From: DAOUBA01 sp034432855
GTDB lineage: Bacteria > Chloroflexota > Anaerolineae > B4-G1
DNA length: 25,859 bases
NCBI GenBank assembly: GCA_034432855.1
Contig: DAOUBA010000233.1
Location: forward strand, 1-25,859
Direction: 5' to 3'
In this document: positions 1 to 5,309 of the stretch, piece after piece
Layout: each line of letters begins with the position of its first letter
How positions within the stretch are numbered: the stretch's first letter is position 1
The notes under the pieces: model-generated
The model's input: the letters and a program-made list of their open reading frames with translations, nothing else
Database searches by the model: none
Told to the model about the DNA's origin: nothing
Position numbers and translations under genes: made by a program

Positions 1-10
1 ACGAATATCT

Positions 11-175
11 GAAGTAATGCGTGTTATACTCATCCCCGGCGTGTTATGCGAGGCCTTGCGCATTATCGTCCCACGCCGCGCCTTATGCGAAGCCCTGCGC
101 ATTATCATCCCAATCCCGCGTCTTATGCGAAGCCCTTCGCATATCACGCCCATTGTGCGCCTTATGCGCAACCCC
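11..175. repeat. Tandem array of 39–40 bp hairpin-forming repeats
   Basis: Imperfect direct repeats: TTATGCG begins at 44, 83, 123 and 162, so the spacing is 39, 40 and 39 bases. An earlier partial copy starts at about 11 (GAAG at 11 aligns with GAGG at 50), so the array probably continues past the left edge of the window. Each complete unit carries an inverted repeat; the clearest is TATGCGAAG/CTTCGCATA around 124–143, and the other copies have mismatched arms. The array ends next to the stop codon of the recombinase on the minus strand. Units abut directly, with no unique spacers and no gene cassettes. Its role is unknown; binding sites for the recombinase, a terminator array or an inert tandem repeat are all possible. 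Confidence 0.8.
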
Positions 176-1293
176 TAAAACGGTAACACCACTTCCTCTA
201 CCTCATACCCACCTCCTCCCTCCCTCACGCTCAACCCGTCCACCGGACTGCGAACCCGCCCCACATCCCGTGTGCTCACGTGCGTGTACAGCTGCGTCGT
301 GCGCACATCCTCGTGCCCCAGCAACTCCTGAATGTATCGAATGTCTACCCCCTCCTCCAACAAGTGCGTCGCAAACGAGTGCCGCAGACTGTGCACCGTC
401 GCCTCCTTCCGTATCCCCGCCTTCTCCCGCGCCTCCCGAAACGCCATCTGCACCGCCCTGGCCGAAAGCGGCACATCCGGCCGCGCCCCAGGAAACAGCC
501 ACTCCGTAGGCCGGTACACCCGCCAATACTCCCGCAGCGCCTCCAGCGCCGCCTCGCCGATCACCGTGTACCGATCCTTGCCCCCCTTGCCCCCGCGCAC
601 GAACACCTGCTTCCGTTCCCCATCCACGTCGCTCACCTTCAGACGCACTGCCTCGCTCACCCGCAACCCTCCGGCATAGATCACCAATAGCACTGCCCGA
701 TGCTTCAGATTGTCCACCGCCCGGAACAGCCGCCGCACCTCCTCCCGGCTCAACACTATCGGCAGTCGCCTCCTCTCCCGCAGCGGGCGCGGCAAAGCGA
801 CCACAACCTCCGGCCTCCCCAACACCTCCCGATACAGAAACCGCACCGCACTGATCGCCTGGTTCTGGTACGACCACGAGACCCCGCCCTCCTCGACCAG
901 GCCCAGAAAGTACGCCCGAATCTCATCATGCGGCAACTCTGCCGCCCGCGCCCCAAAGTGGCCGAGGAAACGTCGCAGGTGGCCCAGGTAAGCCCGCCGG
1001 GTGCGCGGGCTGTAACGCCGCAGCGTCAACTCCTCCTCGACGGCCGTCAGCAGTTTGCGGATCGCTTCCCAGTCCGGGTGCAGCGCCGGGTCCACCTCCA
1101 CCCGCTCATCGGCGAAGAGGGATATGAGTCGGTGTATCATCCCCGCCGAGGCGGGGACCGTCCAACACTTGCCCTCCGGGTGCCAGCGCCGTCCCGGGAC
1201 GGTCTTGATTCTTTCCACCCGCTCCGGGCTGTATGGGAAAGTGACGTGCAGATGCCCTTCATCTCCAGGCCGAATGTGGATCGTTGCGGTCAC
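175..1293 (-). CDS. Tyrosine recombinase with an extra N-terminal domain
   Basis: A 372-residue XerC/D-type site-specific recombinase that would cut and rejoin DNA through a 3'-phosphotyrosine intermediate. Residues about 1–70 form an additional N-terminal domain (YSPERVERIKTVPGRRW then a CWTVP motif). A SAM-like core-binding domain follows (about 75–165), then the catalytic domain. Visible catalytic motifs are the first Arg in AGGLRVSEA, Lys in the GGKGGKDR turn, HSLRHSFATH, LLGHEDVRTT, and the Tyr in LYTHV. All six active-site positions appear intact. The start is GTG at 1293 with GGAG about six bases upstream; the stop is TAG at 175. It is divergent from the second recombinase and followed by the hairpin array. 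An integron integrase is less likely because I do not see the extra IntI insertion near the HxxR motif. Confidence 0.9.
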   Translation of the reverse strand: MTATIHIRPGDEGHLHVTFPYSPERVERIKTVPGRRWHPEGKCWTVPASAGMIHRLISLFADERVEVDPALHPDWEAIRKLLTAVEEELTLRRYSPRTRRAYLGHLRRFLGHFGARAAELPHDEIRAYFLGLVEEGGVSWSYQNQAISAVRFLYREVLGRPEVVVALPRPLRERRRLPIVLSREEVRRLFRAVDNLKHRAVLLVIYAGGLRVSEAVRLKVSDVDGERKQVFVRGGKGGKDRYTVIGEAALEALREYWRVYRPTEWLFPGARPDVPLSARAVQMAFREAREKAGIRKEATVHSLRHSFATHLLEEGVDIRYIQELLGHEDVRTTQLYTHVSTRDVGRVRSPVDGLSVREGGGGYEVEEVVLPF

Positions 1294-1658
1294 GAGGGTC
1301 TCCGGTGTGATAGCGAGCGGTCCTGCAACAAACCCGCCGACCTTGACGGCGGGCGGGTCTCTTCTTTGCCAGGGCGCCCTACCGCCTTGGCCACCGCCTC
1401 GGGCTGGTTGGAGCCGCGAGGCATTTTCTTTTGTAAACGTAAACTGCTATCAGTATAGCACGGATTCTATGTCAAGTCAACAGCGGGCAACAGGCAGCGG
1501 AACGAACCGTGCAATCGTAACGGTGACCGGGGGCACGAGGAGGTTGCTCCACCCTGACCCGCAGATGGGAAACCTGGTTGCTGTCCAGGGAAGCCTAAGG
1601 AGAAGCAAGGGGTGTATGTGGTATTAAAATCCCTTGCCAAACTCACAGGGGGGTTACA
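1294..1658. other. Divergent intergenic region between two recombinases
   Basis: 365 bases with no credible gene. It holds the minus-strand promoter at 1452–1480, a direct repeat of GTAAAC just beside it (about 1433–1444), and a GC hairpin (CCCGCCG/CGGCGGG, around 1336–1357). On the minus strand the hairpin lies in the recombinase leader and is followed by TTTGTT, so it could act as a weak terminator or attenuator. I see no clear -35/-10 pair for the plus-strand recombinase; TATTAA near 1622 is the only candidate. Confidence 0.5.
1452..1480 (-). promoter_or_regulatory. Promoter for the minus-strand recombinase
   Basis: Read on the minus strand, TTGACT (1480–1475) and TATACT (1457–1452) are separated by exactly 17 bases, a good sigma-70 match. 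The -10 box lies inside a small inverted repeat (GCTAT/ATAGC, 1445–1458 on the plus strand), which could serve as an operator. The predicted leader is about 150 bases before the GTG start at 1293. Confidence 0.65.
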
Positions 1659-2555
1659 ATGCTACTATCGAAAGCAATCCAGTTCTTCATCACCGCCCGC
1701 ACCGCCGACGGGCGCGCTCCGCGCACGATTCAAGATTACCACCGCGTGCTGGACCCCTTTGCTGCCTGGTGTGCAGATCGAGGTATTACAGTGGAGTTGC
1801 TGAACCGCGAGCAGGTGAGAGAGTACGCCGCCCATCTGCGCGAGCACGGATGGTCGGAGGGAACGGTGGCCATCCATATCCGCAATCTGCGTGCTTTCCT
1901 GTGCTGGCTGAGCGAGGAGGGGTACACCGCAGACAACCTTGCAAAGGCTTTGAAGGCACCCCGACGCATTGACCACCAGGAAGACCCCCTTGCGCCGGAA
2001 GAAATCCGTGCTCTGATCGCCGCCTGCCAGGACGGGAGTGCCGAGGGGAGGCGCGACCTTGCCCTGATTCTGGTCTTTCTGGATACGGGCCTGCGGATCG
2101 GTGAGATGGTGCGACTGCGCCGCGAGGACGTCAATTTCAACGATGAGAATGGTACGGCGTGGATACGGGTGTATGCTCCCAAGACAAGGACGTACAGATT
2201 CGTCTTCCTGGGCAAAAACGCCACGGAAGTCTTGAGGGTATACATCTCGGGTCGGAAGGATCCACAGGAAGCCCTGTGGGTTGGAAAATCTAAAGCGCTC
2301 ACAGCGCAAGGAATCTACAAGGCAATTCGCCGACGGGCCGAAAAAGCAGGAGTCGGTCGGGTCCATCCTCACCTGTTCAGAAAGTCGTTTGCGACCCACT
2401 GGCTGGATAACGGAGGGGATGTGGAGCGGCTAAGGGTTCTCGCCGGATGGAGGTCGCTGGAAATGCTTTCGGCGTATGTCTGCTCCGCTGTTCGGCAACT
2501 GGAGCAGGCCCATCGGCGAGCAGCCCCTGTGGATTGCTTGCTAGGCTTGCCATAA
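1659..2555 (+). CDS. Tyrosine recombinase / integrase
   Basis: A 298-residue XerD-like recombinase. Residues about 1–90 are the SAM-like core-binding domain; about 115–285 are catalytic. Visible active-site positions are Arg in TGLRIGEM, Lys in YAPKTRTY, HLFRKSFAT (HxxR with Lys in place of the usual second His), AGWRSLEML (Trp where most members have His, as in Cre), and Tyr in SAYV. These substitutions are tolerated in known active members, so the enzyme is probably functional. The ATG at 1659 has a strong purine-rich Shine-Dalgarno (AGGGGGG). The gene lies about 145 bases left of the tRNA-Gln 3' fragment, which suggests this is the integrase that recombined there. Base composition is less GC-rich than the genes to the right, in keeping with transfer. 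Confidence 0.9.
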   Translation: MLLSKAIQFFITARTADGRAPRTIQDYHRVLDPFAAWCADRGITVELLNREQVREYAAHLREHGWSEGTVAIHIRNLRAFLCWLSEEGYTADNLAKALKAPRRIDHQEDPLAPEEIRALIAACQDGSAEGRRDLALILVFLDTGLRIGEMVRLRREDVNFNDENGTAWIRVYAPKTRTYRFVFLGKNATEVLRVYISGRKDPQEALWVGKSKALTAQGIYKAIRRRAEKAGVGRVHPHLFRKSFATHWLDNGGDVERLRVLAGWRSLEMLSAYVCSAVRQLEQAHRRAAPVDCLLGLP

Positions 2556-2690
2556 TGTGAGGGGGTTGCAGGGTTGCGGCAGGGCTTTCCGATTCTATGA
2601 TGTTGTGATATAAATGGATGCGACGAAGGTTGAGGGAGAGTCATGGGAAGAGCAGCAGGAGGTGTATAGCGGGGAGCAACCTGTCGTATC

Positions 2691-2756
2691 TGACCTCGCC
2701 CAGGTCAACGGACTTTGGATCCGTGTACCGTAGGTTCGAATCCTACCGCCCCAGCC
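2691..2756 (+). repeat. Probable attachment site: tRNA-Gln(UUG) 3' fragment
   Basis: From about 2700 to 2756 the sequence matches the 3' part of a tRNA: anticodon stem ACGGA/TCCGT (2708–2712, 2720–2724), loop CTTTGGA with anticodon TTG (2715–2717), T arm GTAGG/CCTAC with a TTCGAAT loop, acceptor strand CGCCCCA, discriminator G and CC. The 5' half fails. The D loop lacks the conserved GG, and the bases where the acceptor 5' strand should lie (2683–2689) do not pair with CGCCCCA. This is therefore a fragment, not a working tRNA. A perfect inverted repeat TGACCT/AGGTCA (2691–2707) sits at the junction. With a recombinase just upstream, the simplest reading is an att site, with crossover near the anticodon stem-loop and the element to the left. 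Confidence 0.75.
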
Positions 2757-3169
2757 TGACAACTGGGCTGGAGGCGGAAAGTCAAGCGCGTAACTCCTGC
2801 CGGGTAAGGGATTTTCGGGGGAGGGGCGGGCGCTTCGCGCCCACCCCCGATTTCTCCTCTCCCCGCACATGTGGATAATCACCAGGGCCGTGCACCTCGA
2901 CAACGGGCACGCTTTTCCTCCTCCGCCTGGGAACCCGCCGGTAAATCCAACTGCTCCTGCGCCAGAATCCCCCAAGTTCCAGGCGCTCTTTAGCGTGGAC
3001 GACGGATTGATCGGCCTTCGCCGACCACGCCGCCGGTAAGGGCACAACGCGTTGTGCCCCGACCGGCGTTGGAAACGCTTTTCCTCGTAGGGAAGCTGAC
3101 GTCGAAACGTGCGGGCGAGACGACATCTCGCCCGTACTCGGTGAAGGCCGACCATCGGCCGAAAGCCCA
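2757..3169. other. Gene-free region dense in inverted repeats
   Basis: No convincing gene in about 410 bases. Five or more separate inverted repeats are visible: 2816–2849 (CGGGGG outer arms around GGGCGC/GCGCCC), 3011–3024 (TCGGC/GCCGA), 3040–3059 (a perfect 20-base palindrome), 3066–3078 (GCGTT/AACGC) and 3109–3137. A sixth lies at 3146–3160 beside the stop of the ABC permease. The content resembles genome-wide intergenic hairpins rather than coding DNA. Confidence 0.6.
3109..3160 (-). terminator. Two hairpins downstream of the ABC exporter genes
   Basis: On the minus strand, just past the permease stop at 3170, come GGCCGA/TCGGCC (3146–3160, 3-base loop) and a 12-base stem with one mismatch (3109–3120 with 3126–3137, 5-base loop). 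Neither is followed by a long U tract, so termination is inferred from position and stem strength. Confidence 0.4.
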
Positions 3170-4276
3170 CTATATCCCGCGCGTCAACACCCAGTCGCGG
3201 GAAAAGACGTACGCTGCCAGCAGCACGGCGAGCGCAGCGTGCACCGCCAGAAACGCCAGCCCCGGCAGCAGCAACCTGAAGATGGTCATAATATGCCCCA
3301 CTTCGCGCCAACTGCGCGCAAAGCCGCAGACCGCCGCCATCACCCCGTTGACCGTGACCATCAGCGGCGCCATCAGTAGCATCAGCCACAAGGCCGCCAG
3401 ACCCACGTTGCCCAATCCTACCAGGCGCAGCGTGACCGGGCCGCTCAGCGTTGGGGGCAGCATCGAGAATAGGTACACGTAGGCCAGGCTGTTCAGCGAC
3501 CAGAGTCCCGCCACGAGGATGGAGGCGACGATGCTGAGGGCGATCTTGCCCAGGACCAGGCCGACGCGGTTGGCCGGGGTAACCAGCAGCGACTCGAGGG
3601 TATGCCGCTCCTTTTCGCCGACCGTCATGTCGGCCATGAGGTCGAGCCCGCCGCTAAAGACCCACGAGGCGACGAGGAAGGGGAGGAAGAGGAGACTGAG
3701 CATGGAGGAGACGGCCTCGCCGCCGGCGGTGGGCGCGGCAGCGATACCTTGCGGAGGGAGCGATACGCGTTGCAGGTGGACCGGTTTCAGCCAGGAGGGC
3801 CCTACGCCGCGCTGCGCCAGGCGTTCGGCCAACACCTGGTTGCCATAGTTCTCCACGAGCGTCTGAATGAGGGTAGCGGCCAAGTCGGTGCGCAGCCCGC
3901 CGTGGCCGATGGTCAGGGTCAGCGTGATGGAGCGGCCGGCTACGAGCGACTCGGCGGCGTCCGGCGGGACGGTGAGCACCAGGGCCAGTTCGCCATTGCG
4001 CAACGCCCGATCTACATCGGGCGGCGGGTCAACCAGCCGCAGCGCGCGGTTCTCCGCGAATCCAGCGAGCAGGCCAGGCAGACGGTCTCCGTTGATCAGG
4101 GCGACCGGCAGGCCCTGGCGGGCCTCGCGCATGGCGTACAGGGCGACGATGGAGCCGCCGATCAGGTAGAGAAGCGGCATGACGAGCGGCATGGCGAAGA
4201 GGAAGAAGAGGGTACGCCGGTCGCGCAGCAGGTCGCGGGCCTCTTTCAGGAATACGGTACGCAGGGCGTCAGACAT
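3170..4276 (-). CDS. ABC-2 type exporter permease (NatB-like)
   Basis: A 368-residue membrane component of an ABC exporter. A cytoplasmic N terminus (FLKEARDLLRDRRTLFF) leads into the first membrane helix at about residues 23–45. A large external domain (about 55–190) follows, then about five hydrophobic helices in the C-terminal half. The motif VGEKERHTLESLLVTP is characteristic of the ABC-2/NatB permease family. The start is ATG at 4276, which overlaps the ATPase stop by eight bases, so the two are translationally coupled. NatAB-type pumps export sodium in Bacillus, but the substrate here cannot be read from sequence; drug or lipid export is also possible. The reading frame is open well upstream of 4276, but that stretch is only a shadow of the ATPase gene. 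Confidence 0.88.
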   Translation of the reverse strand: MSDALRTVFLKEARDLLRDRRTLFFLFAMPLVMPLLYLIGGSIVALYAMREARQGLPVALINGDRLPGLLAGFAENRALRLVDPPPDVDRALRNGELALVLTVPPDAAESLVAGRSITLTLTIGHGGLRTDLAATLIQTLVENYGNQVLAERLAQRGVGPSWLKPVHLQRVSLPPQGIAAAPTAGGEAVSSMLSLLFLPFLVASWVFSGGLDLMADMTVGEKERHTLESLLVTPANRVGLVLGKIALSIVASILVAGLWSLNSLAYVYLFSMLPPTLSGPVTLRLVGLGNVGLAALWLMLLMAPLMVTVNGVMAAVCGFARSWREVGHIMTIFRLLLPGLAFLAVHAALAVLLAAYVFSRDWVLTRGI

Positions 4277-5078
4277 CGGCGGACCTCCCAGGGTGCCTGC
4301 GCGGCCAGAAGCGGTAGCGGGGACGCTTGCGCTCTTCCAGCCACAGGTCGCCGCGCAGCCGTTCTTCGCCCACCAGGCGCACGAAGGCCTCTTCGAGATT
4401 CGCCGCGCCGGTCTGGGCGACGAGGGCGGCGGGGGTGTTGAGCGCGCAGAGCCGGCCTTTGTGGATGATGGCGACGCGATCGCACAATCGTTCGACCTCG
4501 TCCATCGAGTGGGAAGATAGCAGCACGCAGCGTCCTTCCTGGCGGAAGCGGGCGATGAGCGCACGCACATTACGCATGCTCATCACGTCCAATCCGGCGG
4601 TTGGTTCGTCGAGGATGACGTTGGGCGGGTCGTGGATGAGCGCCTGGCCGAGGACGACACGGCGGCGCATGCCGGCGGAAAAGCCCTCGGCGCGCCGGTC
4701 GGCGAATTCGGTCATCTCCAGCATGTCGAGTACGGTTTCGACGCGCGCTTCGAGGAGCGGGCCGCTGAGGCCGTGGAGGCGCCCGTAGAAGCGCAGGTGC
4801 TCGCGTGGGGTGAGGCGGGTGTAGAGACCGGCGGTTTCGATCAGGAGGCCGACGCGGGCGCGGACGCGGGGGGCATCGTGGCGCACGTCGAACCCGTCCA
4901 CGCGCGCGCTGCCGGAGGTGGGTTCGAGGATGGAGCAGAGCAGGCGCAGGAGGGTGGTCTTGCCGGCGCCGTTGGGGCCCAGCAGGCCAAAGACCTCGCC
5001 GTCGTGACAGGTGAAGGTAACGGCGTCTACAGCAGTCAGTCTGCGGAAACGTTTGGTGAGTTGTTCGGCTTCGATCAT
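4269..5078 (-). CDS. ABC exporter ATP-binding protein (NatA-like)
   Basis: A 269-residue cytoplasmic ATPase that would power the adjacent permease. Walker A is GPNGAGKTT (residues 34–42). The signature loop reads FSAGM (133–137) where LSGGQ is usual, a substitution common in the ABC-2 exporter branch. Walker B is NVILDEPTAGLD (153–164), and the switch His is in LLSSHSMDEVERLCDR. The C-terminal tail of about 50 residues is basic and variable. The ATG at 5078 has CGGAG about nine bases upstream. The stop overlaps the permease start, giving a two-gene operon transcribed toward the tRNA fragment. The upstream gap to the TPR gene contains that gene's terminator, so this pair probably has its own promoter between 5079 and 5217; I see no strong match to consensus there. 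Confidence 0.92.
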   Translation of the reverse strand: MIEAEQLTKRFRRLTAVDAVTFTCHDGEVFGLLGPNGAGKTTLLRLLCSILEPTSGSARVDGFDVRHDAPRVRARVGLLIETAGLYTRLTPREHLRFYGRLHGLSGPLLEARVETVLDMLEMTEFADRRAEGFSAGMRRRVVLGQALIHDPPNVILDEPTAGLDVMSMRNVRALIARFRQEGRCVLLSSHSMDEVERLCDRVAIIHKGRLCALNTPAALVAQTGAANLEEAFVRLVGEERLRGDLWLEERKRPRYRFWPRRHPGRSADV

Positions 5079-5217
5079 GCGGGTATCTCCGGATGGATGG
5101 TAGGTGTGATAGCATAATAGAGGGCGACCGGGTGGTGCGGATGTACTTCGCGATCAGGTCGGCCGCTGACACGGCCGGTCGGGCAGTTGAGAGGCTTTCA
5201 GTGTACCATAACATGAA

Positions 5218-5248
5218 ACAGAGAGGGCGCACGGCACGCCCTCTCTGT
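5218..5248 (-). terminator. Terminator hairpin after the TPR gene
   Basis: A perfect 12-base inverted repeat (5218–5229 with 5237–5248, 7-base loop) lies about 60 bases past the TPR stop. On the minus strand it is followed by TTTCATGTT, a weak U tract. It separates the TPR gene from the NatAB-like operon. Confidence 0.65.
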
Positions 5249-5309
5249 CCTTCTGCTATGTCTATACCCGGCAGGGGTATCAACAGCGTCCCCCCTCGGC
5301 GGCGTGACG

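Noticed and set aside
11..175. A CRISPR array
   Set aside because: The 39–40 base period has no distinct spacers; similarity runs through the whole unit, and there are no cas genes in the window.
175..1293. Integron integrase (IntI) assignment
   Set aside because: The catalytic domain lacks the extra IntI-specific insertion, and no attC cassettes are visible next to it.
2683..2757. A complete tRNA-Gln gene
   Set aside because: The 3' half is convincing, but the D loop lacks GG and bases 2683–2689 do not pair with the acceptor 3' strand, so only a fragment is supported.
2595..3389. A 264-residue minus-strand protein containing a WGGRIRTYG stretch
   Set aside because: That peptide is simply the antisense of the tRNA fragment, a known false-gene signature, and the frame also runs through intergenic hairpins and the permease gene.
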